Shown here: positions 1 to 12,300 of the stretch, one piece after another
How the letters are laid out: every line of letters starts with the position of its first letter
Numbering within the stretch: position 1 is the first letter of the stretch
Assembly (NCBI RefSeq): GCF_018320785.1
Contig: NC_054867.1
Location: 27,655,855 to 27,719,854, forward strand
Origin: Cheilinus undulatus
Taxonomy: Eukaryota > Chordata > Actinopteri > Labriformes > Labridae
DNA: 64,000 nucleotides
Direction: 5' to 3'
Notes under the pieces: generated by a model
Database searches by the model: none
Told to the model about the DNA's origin: nothing
Seen by the model: the letters and a program-made list of their open reading frames with translations, nothing else
Translations under genes and position numbers: made by a program

Positions 1-1440
1 AGCCTGTGGGAACTTGCATCAGTGTCATACGCGGCAATAAAGAACTTCATCAGACTTCACTTCCTGCAGCGGTGTCTACTGTCTGCCGACCTTTACATGT
101 GGGCAAATCCAGCTCAAATCCACCGAGGTTACGTGAACCTAACAGGCTCTTGAATGCAGCTTCCCTTAGAGAATAACAGCAGCCCAATATTAAAGAGGCC
201 TCAAATAACCCCGCGTGTCCTGTTGGGGTGAGTGCCTCCTTCTTCCTGTCTGGGCTGAGTCAATTCCAGGCAAAGTAATGATATTCAGACGGGAAATTTT
301 TCATGCGTTTAGAGAATTCAGTTTGTAGAGGGTATACGGAAAAGACTGGGGTGTTGAGTCAATGTAGAGATAATCCCAGGTAAAGATGAAAAAACTCTAT
401 AAGATGTAATTAACCAGAGTTAAGTCCACTTTGTAACAGCGAGCTGCTGGAGTCCTATAGGGCCAGAGCCTAAAATACTGCAGTGTGGTTTATTGCTGCT
501 ATAGGCTCTAGCTTCTCCAGCTAACAAACTCCTACTAGGTCAGTTGAATGCACAAGCCGTGTCCTGACAGCTTTTCATTTGCCTCATCTCAAAGCGGCAC
601 ATCCAAACAATACACATTATAGGCTCATTTAACCAGGTGATATTATTTCCAGAAATACATTAAAACAGCATTAAAGCTATACCACACCCGTATAGCTTTG
701 CTACTTTAAGCTAAGTGGCAGAGATTGAAAGGTTTCATTCACTGCGACTTTAAAAAGTCATAAAGTCGCTACATCAAAGAGTTTTTTCCGTCTTTTTTGA
801 AAACGTGGATACTGTGAGAAAACACCAGAAACCGGCGCTGCGGCCCATTTGAGGACTGCCAAAGTAAAGACGCACCTTCCTTCTCACGCAATACAGTCTC
901 CAAGAGGACGGCAGGGGAGGGGGCGAAGAGGTGGAGTATGGGGGGGGGGGGTGAATCTACCATAGTTAGGCTATAAAATATAATGGTACCGAGAGAAATT
1001 CTTGCTACATAAAGACAACTTTGCTAGCGACGCATTACCCACGCAGTCGGAGGATGCAGGCTAGTTACTGTCACCACTCAGAGAAGTTTGACGCGATCCC
1101 ACTTCTTCTCCATCCCGTATGCGTATGTTTCCCATACAGACACACTGAAATGTCATCCCATCCAGCGGCAGGCCAACACCCCAAATAACAAGCTGTCTCT
1201 CTGTTTTCTACCGTAACGCATCTGTACTCTCCGGTTTCCCTCTGAAAATCACATCCTAGCTACTTCTCAGTGTTTCCCAGTTTACATGTTTGCCCATGTA
1301 CTGGCATTGAGCCCTCCATAGAGAGCAATGAAAAGATGCTGAGAGGGACCGCTCTGCGGCAACTGGGATGCAGTCAGTCGACAAAGTAGGACTGTGATCT
1401 ATCCCACGGCTCAAAATCTCAGGCAAAGCAGAAAACAGAT
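1..1440. other. No gene recognised; possible first intron of a minus-strand gene
   Basis: No open frame with recognisable protein similarity was found on either strand. The stretch has a short G run at about 941-952 and otherwise ordinary base composition. If the candidate exon at 1453-1553 is real, this is intron sequence of that gene. Confidence 0.4.
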
Positions 1441-1452
1441 TGTCTACTTACT

Positions 1453-1553
1453 TTTTCTCGCATTAACAGAAATCCAGACAGCCGTTTCTGAACTGCAGAT
1501 GTAGAAAAGAGACGAGAGTAACTGCGGCTGTCGCCATATTGTTGCTGCTATCT
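1453..1553 (-). promoter_or_regulatory. Possible promoter and 5' exon of an unidentified minus-strand gene
   Basis: On the minus strand a stretch with an AATATGGCGACAG core (like the YY1-type ATGGCG motif common at housekeeping start sites) leads into a consensus donor, AAAAA|GTAAGT, at about 1450. The only ATG frame in it, starting MATAAVTLVSF, meets a stop just before the donor, so if this is an exon it is a 5' UTR exon or carries a short upstream ORF. The rest of the gene would lie to the left, partly beyond the window. I cannot name it; neighbours of METTL7A in other vertebrates are candidates only by synteny. Confidence 0.35.
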
Positions 1554-1559
1554 TCCTTC

Positions 1560-4500
1560 CCAGTGCGTGCGGCTACCCTGCATAATTGATGACTCTCAGC
1601 AAATTGTTAGGGAGTGTCGGTAAATGCCTTTAGTTTCAATAACGGACAACAGACCGCAGCATCGTAAGCAGAAAAAAACCCTGTTCATGTAACAGCAGTC
1701 ATTGATAATCTGGATAGGATTGGTATTGCACTTTGTCACGTATTATTTGCTCATCTTGATGTATTGTCAAGACATGCTATTAAATATTTTTAATAATAAA
1801 CCTAATAAGATATTTTAAGACCTCCCTGAGCTCATAAAACACTTTATTTAAAAAGTAATACACAAGATAAAATGCCTTCTCTTTATTAACTCTCACAATG
1901 TCCTTTTAAAATGAAGTTTGTTGGAAAAGTATATGGTGAATATGGCTAAAATAGTACACATTTTGAAAAATGACCTTCCATCTGACTTTTTTTTAAGGTT
2001 CAAATGCTGCTGCCCTAAAGATGACACTTGACTAAAAACATTAAGATCCCTACAGTACTATATAGACAAATTAAGACAAAAATATTTAACATGGGATGTA
2101 CTCTTTCTCAAACACAAATTAGCCAAAAGCAATTTCCAGGCACCACTGGCAAAGTGGGACACTTAAAACACATTCAGTTTTCTTAGTTAAAAACAACAGT
2201 AATAACAGCAGTCATGGTTGGTTTTTTTATTCAAACAGCCTAGAAGTCAGAAAGCAACCTTATTTGCCATACATTAAATTTGGCAAATACAAAGTGTTGC
2301 GAGTATGTTCTAATGTATAAATTGTTTAAGTGTTCAGTTCCACTAAATGAAAAATATGAAGAGGCTTTCCAAAAGGCTGTTCCCCTCCCTCTCCAGAAAG
2401 TGCATGAATTATAGAGGTCCTGCTTTTTTACATGAAAAGTGCTGTACATGTATCTTTTGACAGATAACACTGATGATCTAGATTCTCCTAAAAGTTCCAA
2501 GTCTTCCAGTGATATGCTTTGTTTGAAGATTAATTCAAATCAATGCAGCCTCTTAGGGAACCATCACCCCGCAGGCCAAAGTGACTCATGCTTCATTTTT
2601 TGCTCATATATGACTATGCTATCATACCTATGGTAGTTAGCCTTGCTTACTTGTTGCATCCATCCTTGTAGCAAAAAACTTAGTAATTAAAGAAGTATTT
2701 AAAAGTAGTATTCAAAAGGGAGTTCTATTCTTCCATTTCAATAACTGAATGGCTGTCACAGTTTGCCAATAATTCAATCACCCAGTTTATCAGTTGTGTT
2801 TTACCACATGGCACAACACTTTTCCTTTTACTTCCATAAATTCTTTTAATTCACAACAAACAAATACAGTGGCGATGTATCAGTAGTACTGCCAGCCTCC
2901 TTGAAGCTCTGCAGCTTGCAGAGCAAGTCTATGCAGTCAACTCATTGTTTTAGATGGAAGGATCTATGGTTGATACTTAAACAACACACTGGAGAAATTA
3001 AGTCTTGGAAAAATCTCATAAAAACTGCTAGGTAGCAAAGAGTTCATTTCAGCCTAGCTCTCTGCCTAGTGATACTGTAAACAGATGCTTATTGCTGCTA
3101 AAAGTGTTTCAAAATGTTACAAAAAGGGGAGATTGATTGTGATTAACTACAGAAATTTGGAGATTAAGTGGTTAAAATTCTTGATTTAACTAAAAATTTT
3201 AATCGTTTGACAACCCTAATTTTTTAATTCCCATCACTGACTCACTGCCAGCTTGTTGAATATGATGAGCAAAGTCCTGGAAGTGATACTTGATGGATTT
3301 TTTTTTTTTTTTTTTTTGTTAAACTTCTGCATTATTATGATACATCAGTGTTGGTTTATGGAATATTTATGGAATTTTAAAAATGTTAGGATAAACATTT
3401 TTAGGCTTTACTAGTCCACTTTAACAATTGCCCCACTATATTCACCCTACTCATATTTATTACTTGTATCATGACATAATAGAAATAATGGGTAATTTAA
3501 GAGTCATTATTTAAGATTTAACAGGACAAGCAAAGCAAAGTGTGTTTAAATTGCATCATTTTTTTTCTTGAGACTGAACTCAATCAGTTGACATTCAATG
3601 ACTCAAGGTACGAACGAGCACAATCAGCACCCTGAGACTGAAGTTAATAAGAATTCACTTAGTTCAAAACAGCTGCTGTTTGCACAAAATTATTTTTATT
3701 GTGACAGTGTATTACACTTCCTGCTAAAAACAGACCGAATCCTTTTAACAGCCAGAATATGGTGCCCTCCCAAAAATGTTGACATTGGACCAAAATAATA
3801 CACATGAAGTTGTGTGCCCTGTTTTGAAAATCCCCACCTTACACAAGCAAAACACATACTGAGCAATGCCATAGACTGTTCCAATACCTGAAAGAGACAA
3901 ACTGCAGGAAACCTTGCATCCAAATCCAAAAGCAGACATTGTGTCGCTAAGCATTTTCTTCTGAACCACTTTTTAAATGGTTTGACGCCAAATTAGTTTA
4001 TCAGGTTCACAGTAGCATTCCTGTGGCTCTACCTGTATGAAAAATACTTAACTTAATGCAAAGGGAAAATCTGTTTTCAAAGTCTAGAATGAATATAATT
4101 AATATAACCTTCACGATTAAATGAATACAAAACATTTTACACAAGGATGTCATAATCAGAAACACAATACATTTTTTTGATATGGGTTATGGGTGTTTTA
4201 CATGCCAATACTGAAGTGCTAGTGTGTTGACATAAATGTTTAAGTCTGTCTGAAGCTGGAAAAAGGGTTGTGCAACATACAGCAGTCACTCACTGACAGT
4301 AGTCACTCTGAACATATTATGACCCTTTCTCTAAAGTCTTCTCAATGTTTTTACAATATGACCCAACAATGTCTCCATCTTGTGGATTTTTTAGAAACTT
4401 CAGCAACATCTCATGGTTGGCAGACTATGGGGTAGTTGTCAAATAGTTAAAATATTAAATCTTGATCTCTTAATTGATTGATTATGATAAGAAATTAGGT

Positions 4501-4842
4501 CAAGGACTGAGACTATATGGTTTCTTGGCAGCCATTATAATAGATGGTAAAAAGCTTAAAATTCCATAATGAAAGGTGCATTGACGCTCCCTGTTGAATC
4601 TCTTGTTATATTTGATGCACTGATCATTCTTTCAGAAAGAAAATAGAACAATACTACCCCACAGTTGAATGTGGCAGCATGTGAAATCAATGATTTATAG
4701 TTTCTGATTCAGACTGTAGACTACAGCTCGCTTAAAGATTGACAAGTTTGGGTAATGGATAAGTTTACAGCACCCACAGGTTACCCAGTAAATCTATAAG
4801 CCTGTTTTTAATGTGATTATACATTAATTCATAGCTACTGTA
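1560..4842. other. AT-rich intergenic DNA with a MITE remnant
   Basis: No gene recognised. It contains a T run at about 3299-3317. At about 3128-3222 there is a degenerate copy of the repeat family typified by GATTAA/TTAATC and AGGGTTGTCAAACGATT, seen here as its complement (ACAACCCTAAT). The family recurs at 19777 and 21048-21437. Confidence 0.45.
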
Positions 4843-5120
4843 CAGCTCACAGTCACACCTTCAGAGACTGGCTGCGGTATGGGCGCCACTTTTAAATATT
4901 ATCCATATTGCTGCAAAGTGATCTGCACCGAACCCCAATTTTAAGACATATCTGAAGAGCAGCATTGTAAAGAACAAGCAGCTCACACAGGAGAGATATG
5001 TGGTGGCATCAACGCAGGGCATTGGATCAGTGAAAGATGTTCACATGCTAGTGTTAACCATAGTCAAAGTCATTCAACAAACTCTGCATGAGGTGTACCA
5101 CATACAGACACTAGTAGGTC
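4843..5120 (+). pseudogene. METTL7A-like pseudogene, decayed exon 1 fragment
   Basis: This matches the second half of METTL7A exon 1 in the three intact neighbours: the SAM-binding loop survives as GCGMGATFKYYP (LEIGCGTGTNFKYYP in the intact copies), followed by the ICTEP motif-II region. The match then runs past an in-frame stop and several small shifts to a decayed version of the exon end and donor (CTAGTAGGTC against CCAGTAAGTC). The first half of exon 1 is not recognisable. It is in the same orientation as the live genes. The matching decayed exon 2 lies at 10262-10912, so the two pieces are probably one ancestral gene whose intron was swollen by later repeats. Confidence 0.85.
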
Positions 5121-6610
5121 TTTTCACCGTGTTTTAGACCAAGCACAATGCTTCTTTGCAGTCAGCTTGAGTCAAATGTTCTCACGGGGAGAAACTGTGG
5201 TAAAGTGCCCTTAATGGTTCCCAGTGGATGGGAAAAGATGACAAATGGTGTCCTTTCTGAGGAAAACATTTTGACAGTTCCTGCCAAGTGTGGCTTTCAA
5301 AAAAAAAAAACAAAAAAAAACAAAGCACAGTTGTGAGTTGGAACACCAGATGCCTCTCAAGATACTGGGTCTCTCTAGGGAGACCTCAGGTCTGGTACCC
5401 CGGCTGCTGCCCATAAATACATCCCTAGGTTACCAAGGACGGGCTCATTTCTGGGGAAACCATTAATACTAATTGAGGCAAGTCACAAGGCCAAACTGGA
5501 CAGCAAAACTGAACTGGGGAGGAGACTGAGGCGTGAGGCTTTGAGGGCAATGGGTTGAGATGTAAAAACTAGGTTTTGTGACCAGTGTGAGATAGTACAA
5601 GGCAACCTGAGCACAAGTAATGTCTGTCCAGCTTACTGGGCCATACAGAGCCTCAAAGAAGCTGCATCCTCTCTGCGTTGCTTTGCAGTACAGGTACCTG
5701 ATGGCACGATCCTAACAGAGGAGTCGGACATCAAGGAACAATGGTCTGGCTACTCTGAGGAGTTGCATCAGGCAGATTTTTCCAGTTGTGGTGATGGCCA
5801 TCAGGAGGCAGGAGCATTACAGGACCTGGGTAGACATAGTGCCAGAGCAGCATATGCTCCCATGCCTGACCTGACCTCTTCGGTGCCCTCTCATTGGACA
5901 AAACAGTATGAGCTTCTCTCTGAGGTGCACCTCCAAAGGAAAAGCATGACAAAGTGTCCACAATAAAGGCTTCACAGTTGGAAAAAACACATGATTAAGT
6001 GCCCCAAAGGGTGCCTTTCCAATGGACAATACTTGATAGAGTGCCCCCTAGAGGTCATCTATGCAATCGTGGAGAAAATACACTGACATCCTCACTTGTG
6101 CATCTGTGGAAAATAAATAGTCAAATAGTCAATGATTATATGTCTGTTTTATTACAGAGCAATACGTATTCACATAAAAATGTTCAATCTTAAACAGGGT
6201 TTCTAACTATTTAGTTATGAATTTACTGTATAACAACTCTCTGAGAGCAGCAGGTGCTCTTTTTTATTATTTTTGCCCCTGTCCATCAAACATCCAGTCT
6301 TCCACTGACTAGGAATACTGTTAGTAGAAAAATGATGATTGACTGCTGCAGTAGTCACAGAATGAATTGATGATTTTTTTTTTTTAAGTAAAGACTTGTT
6401 TGTATTTTGGACTGTTGGTTACACAAAATAAGTAATTTAGTAGAACACTATGCATTTTAAATAAACAAAACAATGTTGTTTGTTTGGACTGAACAACTGA
6501 TCATTTTTGTGGGGTTTTGATATTTGCAATCATCAGTTAAAGCCTGATGACATAAATTCATTCACAAGTATTGTCAGGCCATTTTATTTATTTATTTTTT
6601 TAAGATTTAT
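5121..6610. other. Intergenic DNA with a possible LINE fossil
   Basis: An A-rich run lies at 5299-5322. In the plus frame at about 5634-5780 the sequence reads like part of a LINE reverse-transcriptase ORF, with words such as DGTILTEESDI and QWSGYSEEL, which resemble the linker before the RT domain in teleost LINEs. It ends in frame-broken sequence. Around 5990-6050 there is a short repeat (AGTGCCCC...GGTGCC) that recurs in complement near 11850-11930. No host gene recognised. Confidence 0.4.
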
Positions 6611-6761
6611 TTTTGGGCTTTTTTAATGCCTTTATTGACAGAGGAGGATTGTGGACAGAATCGGAAACAGGGATGAGAGAGCGGAGGAGAGCCATGCGGG
6701 AAAGTGCCACATACCGGATTTGAACCTGGCCGACGACGTGCATGGGGCACACCTTAAACCA

Positions 6762-7845
6762 CAGTTGTCAAACTCAAGGCCCAGGGTCCAAATCCGGCCC
6801 ACAGAACGATTATATCCGGCCCGCAAGATCATATCATATTTGTGTTATAACTGGCCCACCAGTATGAGGTCTGCAGATTTCCTCCAGTATAATAATGTAA
6901 ACTTCAACTTGGTTGATTAAAATATCCTTGTTAAGCTAAAAATCTGAAAAAGTAAAGAGTAAGAAAGATTTCATAAAACGTCAAGAATGTGGGGGAAAAA
7001 AATTAATTTGTGTTCTATTTTATATTTTCAATGTTGCATCTCAAGTTTACAACTCAAACTTATGATTTTGACTTTTCATTTCATGCTTTTAAACATTTTA
7101 AACTCATTATTTGGACTTTATATGTCACATTTGTATCTTTTAGATCCTTAATTTTAAATTCTAAGTCATATTTTGACCTTTTTGACTCATAATTTGGACT
7201 TAATATGTCACATTTATATCTTTAAGATTCCCAATTTTAAATTTCAAGTCATATTTTGACCTTTTCAACTCCTTACTTTGGCTTTTTAGTCCCACATTTT
7301 GACTTTTAAACACCTGATTTCAATTTTTTCTCATATTTTGACATTTTAAATACATTATTTTTTACATTTTATATCATATCTTTACCTTTTAAACTCCAAA
7401 TTTTGAATTTAAATCATATTTTTAACTTTTTAAGTCATCATTTTGAAGTCTTAACTCCTAATTTTGGCTTTTTAATCCCACATTTTGAACTATCAGACTC
7501 ACAATTTTAAATTTTAAGTTATATTTTAACTTTTAAACTCATTATTTCAAATTTGATCTCATATTTTGACCTTTCAAACTTATGATTTCAACTTTCTCCT
7601 TGTATATTTGCTCTTTAAAAACGTTCTTTTTCTAATGTTAATGTTGTGTTCTTGTTGTGAGCCTTTAAACTTATCATTTTTACTTTTTTGAATTTCCAAA
7701 TGATTTATCATCAGTGCTTTTTTCATATTCTATTACTGGTGAAAATGAGGTTGACAGTTATGGTTAAATGTTGACCCAGTTAGGCCCTCAGGTCATACCT
7801 AAATCCAGAATCTGGCCCCTGCTGTGACTGAGTTTGACACCCCTG
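6762..7845. mobile_element. hAT-like non-autonomous DNA transposon inserted in a SINE
   Basis: The ends are inverted: CAGTTGTCAAACTCA at the left and the complement of CAGGGGTGTCAAACTCA at the right. The termini CAG...CTG and the subterminal GGCCCAGGGTCCAAATCCGGCCC are typical of a vertebrate hAT group. A perfect direct repeat, CCTTAAACCA, lies at 6752-6761 and 7846-7855. It is 10 bp, where hAT elements usually make 8 bp. Together the flanks rebuild the SINE head. There is no transposase ORF. The middle (about 7060-7620) is a degenerate tandem array. Confidence 0.75.
7060..7620. repeat. Degenerate tandem (minisatellite-like) array inside the hAT-like element
   Basis: The words ATTTTGACCTTT and AACTCAT/ATTT recur about every 20-45 bp through the array. 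The clearest pair is an ~81-bp unit at about 7112-7192 repeated at 7193-7272 (both contain ATATGTCACATTT, then AAGTCATATTTTGACC). The array is T-rich on the plus strand throughout, so it also has strong strand asymmetry. Confidence 0.7.
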
Positions 7846-7885
7846 CCTTAAACCACCAGGCCACCTGTGCCCTTGGCCCTTTTAC

Positions 7886-10261
7886 TACTTTTAAGAATGC
7901 ATTAAAAAATAAATTTTATTTATTTATTTTTTTTACTCTACGTTCAAATTACATTCCTGGAATATGCATTCAAGCACATAGTCAAATTTCTGAACAGAGG
8001 GGTTGAGCTGCAAAAACAACTGCTCAGTAAAAAGATTTTTTTTAAAAAAAGATGTAGCACCTGGCAGTTTTATGCCTCCACGACCCTGCCGTTAGTAGGC
8101 TGGTGTTTGTCTCTTTTATGTTTCCATTTGTCTAGAGCAATACTTGGTTGCTTGTATTCAGTGATGAGCAAAACTACTGAAAATCAGAGCTGTAAAGTAA
8201 CTAAGTACATTTACAAATTTTTAACCAGGGTAACAATACTTTTACTTGAGTAAATAATCTTGTACTTTTTCCACCTCTGTTGACCACAAAGTGGCACATA
8301 ATGAGTAGGGGTGCATCATATCGGTATCAGCAGATGTGAAAATTACTGTTGATAGAGCCTAGAGTTCTAAGCTGGACCAACAGACCTACATCAGCTGAAG
8401 TCTTTTCTTTATTCATCATCATTCCCTATACTTTTAAGTGTGTTTTTAAGCTAGTTTCATTTTAACCAAAGAAACTAGCTTTGCTTGAGTAAAATAGTCG
8501 TATGCGTTGCTAACCATGTCAAAGCACTTTGTAAACCCTTGTTTTTAAAAGTGCTCTATAAAGTTGTTATTATTATTATACTTTTACACCCCTGCTGAAA
8601 ATTAGTTACTAGTTACAGTTTCTACTATCAAAAAGTAAGTACTGGATTGTAACACTAACTAATCACTTTGAAAAGTAACTCTTTATTTTGCTTCAATACT
8701 GATTATTGTACACATCACAGTAATTTGTGTTGTGGGAATATGAGAGGAAATAATTCAAAATTTATTGAACATTTTGGCCATTATCATCATGGTGGAACAA
8801 TAAAAGGTGAAATGCTCTAAACTTTTGATGGGGCTGAAACATTTATTTTAAGTCAAGTATTTGTAAACTCTTTAAGTATAAAATAGCTATACAACATTGA
8901 CAGTGCACAAATTTAATCACAGCTGCTCTCTAAATGTCTTTCTGCGTGGTACTCCCTCTCATCTCTATGGAGGACCAAACCTGCCAAAATTAAAAATAAA
9001 TAAATAAATAAAAGTAAAAAAAAAAAAAAGAAAGAAAGAAAAAAGAAAATTAAATACAAAAATTAATATAAAAATGGAAATAAATACAAAAAATGAAAAC
9101 TATATATGCATAGATAAAAGTGAAAATAAATACAAAAATAAAAAATAAGATTCAAAAATTAATTATAAATAAATAAATAAACAAAGTGGAAATTAATACA
9201 AAAATTAATATATAAATAGAATTAATTATCAATAAATAAATGAAAGTGCTCTGCTCCCACATTTATTCATTTCATGGTGCAGACACTGTCAGCATGAAAT
9301 GCAGCAGGAAATGTAATGTAAATACGGGGGCAGTCCTAAGTGTGTCTTGGTTTGAACTGTTCGCCTACTGGTTGATCGACATGTGAGTGCAGAGATCGAC
9401 AAGGCAAGTAAACACGGAGGTCTGCTCTGTGAGGAGCAGTGACAACGGGAGAGACTTATAAATATTATGTGCACTAGGATATAAGGTCACAATGACCTTT
9501 TCATCCAAAATATTTTCAGCTGATCCTTGACTTGGAGCGAGAATGTATGCAAAGTTTGAAGAAAATCCCTAAAGGCATTCTTGAGCTATCAGGATCGCTT
9601 GAAAGGGATCAACATGAGGGTTAATGACCCTTAATGACTTCCAAAATTTTATCAGTTCATTTGTGAGGCAGAGAAGACATTTATGCAAAATTTGATGAAA
9701 ATCGCTCAAAGCTTTCTTGAAAGATTGTTTTCATAAGTATTGACTGGACTGACATACAGGGAGACAGTATAAAAGTATGGATAACCAGAAAAATAATGCT
9801 TCTGGTCCTGGTTGCTGGTGCAGAGGCAAAAATTGATTCTGGAATAACTTGACTTTAACTGACTTTAACTAATGCACATCAGCCATATCATTTTTTTATT
9901 TACATTGTTGCCACTGGATTTCTTACTGACTCATTGCTTCCACTTTTGACCTGTGTGAAGATTAATAGCTTGGTTAATGTTAAAATGGACTGAATTCTCA
10001 GACCTTGACTAGAGACACATGACCTTGTTCCTGCATGCACCAGCCAGAGTCTTTATGTTGACTTTATCTTGTACCTTTGATCTCTGTCATACAGCACAGT
10101 CATTATAAGTTTAGAGAGCATTTGGAGCAGTCTATATCTAAGGCTTCATGAAAAATAAAATTTTCCCTTAAAAATAAAACCTGATTATGATTTTTGGTTT
10201 ATTGAAAAAGATCTTTAGGTGTTCAGAGTAGGCCAATTCAGCAGCATTAAATGTCACAAAA
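7886..10261. other. Intergenic DNA made largely of interspersed and simple repeats
   Basis: From about 8160 to 8700 is a teleost repeat with paired words AAGTAACTAAGTACATTTA and TTTTACTTGAGTAA. Inside it, about 8512-8580 looks like a SINE or LINE tail (AAAGCACTTTGTAAA then AGTGCTCTATAAAG with a TTA-rich end). 8985-9245 is A-rich with AAATA and AAAATAAATA units. 9470-9835 resembles a fish repeat with phrases TGACCTTTTCATCC, GCAAAGTTTGAAGAAAATCCCT and ATAATGCTTCTGG. No gene recognised. Confidence 0.5.
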
Positions 10262-10912
10262 ATAGTCATTGGCACAACACGTCACCTGCACCCACTTCCT
10301 CTAGCATGTTCTCCCACCTGCACAGTACTAGTTTGGCGATGTCCCCGATGGCACCCCCGCCCCCCTTGAACATCAAGTCAATTTTATTTAATTGTATTTC
10401 CTATATAGTGCCAGATCTCTACAGAAGTCATTTAAGGACATCTTTCCTATAGAGCAGGTCTATACGTGGTCCCTTTATTATACAAACTAAATAGCCTGAT
10501 GTTATTTATCTGGTTTACATGAATGTATTTCATTTCTGAGTCCTGGTTTTCTGCTCGTTCCCTCTGACTCCATCACCAGAGCTGAGCAAACCCACACGCT
10601 CACTGACCAGAGAGCCCCCACCCTCCTCCCCGTGTCAGGGCTGGGGTTTAATATTTGCTGGGATGCTTGACTCAGTATCATGTGAGAGAGTTCTCCAATG
10701 CAACTGATTTATCCTCTAAAGTTGCCCCGCTTGTTTTACATTTGAGAGAGTTAAATGAGTGCTGGATTTCCAGATGTCAAGTCATAAAAAAGACTCAGAA
10801 GCATCTGGAGTCAGCTGGATCTCGGATCTGCAACTCAGTCATGTGGCTGCACTGCTTGTCTTCTTCATCGAACAGCACATCATGGGCTATGCTGTTAAAT
10901 TCTCTGTGTTCA
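10262..10912 (+). pseudogene. METTL7A-like pseudogene, decayed exon 2 split by a repeat
   Basis: Two blocks match METTL7A exon 2: 10262-10343 (CACTTCCTCTAGCATGTTCT against CGCTTCCTCCAGCATGTTCT in the intact gene) and 10773-10912 (CATCTGGAGTCAGCTGGAT, then ACATCATGGGCTATGCTGTT). Between them sits a 429-bp repeat, flanked by GATGTC on both sides, so it inserted after the exon existed. Several small indels break the frame and the stop codon region has decayed. The order and orientation match the live copies, and this is probably the second exon of the pseudogene whose exon 1 is at 4843. Confidence 0.85.
10344..10772. repeat. Interspersed repeat, copy 1 (inside the pseudogene exon)
   Basis: It is nearly the same as 14490-14936: both have CTTGAACATCAAGTCA, AGAAGTCATTTAAGGACATC, CAGAGAGCCCCCACCCTCCT and end in GCTGGATTTCCA. 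GATGTC flanks both sides here and looks like a target duplication. It has no ORF and no terminal inverted repeat that I can see. Its 5' part (TTTATTTAATTGTATTTCCT, ATAGTGCCAG, AGAGCAGGTCT) resembles a repeat phrase widespread in teleosts. Confidence 0.7.
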
Positions 10913-12300
10913 GGCTTTGTTAGTGATTCCCATAACCAGAGATCAGAATGGGAATATGCCCTGCTCTTGGCCTGACTCTTTTTGACCTCTTGAACCACAC
11001 TAATTGAGATAAAACAATGTTTAAAAATACTTCCTTTACTTTTATGCCTTCCAAGAGTGGACAAAAAAGAGCAAAATGCATGTATTTACCCCAAAAAGGT
11101 GATTGTGATCATGATTAAATGACTGAACTCAGTTTCATGTTTACTTTTCTTTATCATGTAACCTTTGAGATCAGTGGCGAACCAAGGATGTTTGAGGGGC
11201 AAGGACAAAAAGAGATAAAAGGGCACCTGCTGTAAATGGTGAGGCACCAGTGTAAAAAATATATTATATTTATGGTTGAATAGTTGGAAAACAAGGTTAT
11301 GATGAAACATTTTAATTATGTGATTATTAGCACTGGGTCTTTATATTACAACGAAGAGTACGATCTACATTGCCCTCTTTGTAAACGGTCTTGAGATAAC
11401 TTTGGTTATGACTAAGCACAAAACAAACAAAGAGTTGTTGATTGATACCACCTTTTGAGGAGCATGGTCAGGGTGAAAAAAGGTCCATTATTGCATTGCG
11501 TCCAGTAAGGGCAGTGATAAGTAAGAGCAGTGGTTCACAAAGTGGAGGTCAGGACCCCCTGCAGGGTAGCGAGACACTGAGTGAGGGTCATGAGATGCCT
11601 TCCAAGAAACAGAGAGTATTTTTAAATGGTTTTAAATTGTATATTTTGTGCATTTCTGTCGTAACTGGTTCAATTAAAAAAAAAAAAAAACATCATTTGT
11701 TGAGATTTATGCTGAAATCAAAGCAATGTTTAAAAAGTCCTGCACATGGCAATTCTTTAATGTGAATGGCTGTGTACAATTATGCCACAACCAGTCTTTG
11801 GGACAGTGGGGGTCGCTGGCTGAAAAGTTTGGGAACCCTTGCCCTAGAGGGCATTTTATCATATATTCTATAATGGAAGGGTCTTGTTCTGTCCACTGGA
11901 AGGGCACCCTGGATGGTACTCAATGGTGATTTATGCACCAGGAGAATCCAAGAGTATCTTTTCAATCATTAGAGCACTTGGTCCTGAGTCCAGCAGTGGA
12001 GATTATGCAGACACAACAGTTGGACCTTGCCTTATGCTTTCATCTCAAGATTTGTAAGAGATGGTGCCATCTTGTTGTAGTAACACTTATATTAAGTTTA
12101 AACTTACTTGTTGCATGTATTTCATGCAAAGGCTTGAAAACATACAGTACCCTCCAGTGGGCTTATGGTTGTGTTATTGTGCGAAGGATAGGAGAGTTGA
12201 TAAAAAAAGGAAAGAGAGCGTTGGAAGTTGGGGAGAGAGATAGTGGAAAATGCCATGTAAGACAAAAGCTACAGGCCAAATTTTAACCCCGAATGCCAGC
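10913..12300. other. Intergenic DNA with a hAT-type MITE
   Basis: Apart from the MITE at 11528-11841, the sequence 11170-11240 (CAGTGGCGAACCAAGGATGT) looks like the end of a further degraded element. About 11850-11930 carries a short repeat that recurs in complement near 5990-6050. No gene recognised. Confidence 0.4.
11528..11841. mobile_element. hAT-type MITE
   Basis: Inverted ends: CAGTGGTTCACAAAGTGG at the left and the complement of CAAGGGTTCCCAAACTTTT at the right. GGTCAGGACCCC and GGGGTCGCTGGC are the matching subterminal parts. Flanks GTAAGAG and CCTAGAG are only loosely alike, so the target duplication is uncertain. It is 314 bp with no coding capacity. Confidence 0.65.

Larger units (their letters stand above)
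6616..7885 (-). repeat. tRNA-derived SINE, minus orientation, split by a later insertion
   Basis: On the minus strand a tRNA-like promoter can be read: a box-B word GGTTCAAATCC at about 6718-6728 and a box-A-like TGGTTTAAGG interrupted at 6761. The head of the element, CAGGTGGCCTGG, lies at about 7856-7867. The order (tRNA-like head, GTGGCACTTTCCCGCATG, then a T-rich tail complement at 6600-6640) matches a SINE type common in teleosts whose head reads like GTGGCTCAGTTGG. It is not a functional tRNA gene: the acceptor stem and 3' part are absent. Confidence 0.7.

Noticed and set aside
6718-6728. tRNA-like box B (GGTTCAAATCC)
   Set aside because: It belongs to a SINE; the cloverleaf cannot be completed.
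7060-7620. CRISPR-like regular spacing of repeats
   Set aside because: The repeats are degenerate and contiguous, with no unique spacers, and the DNA is eukaryotic.
11442-11765. A 107-codon plus-strand open frame
   Set aside because: Most of it lies in the hAT-type MITE, which has no coding capacity.
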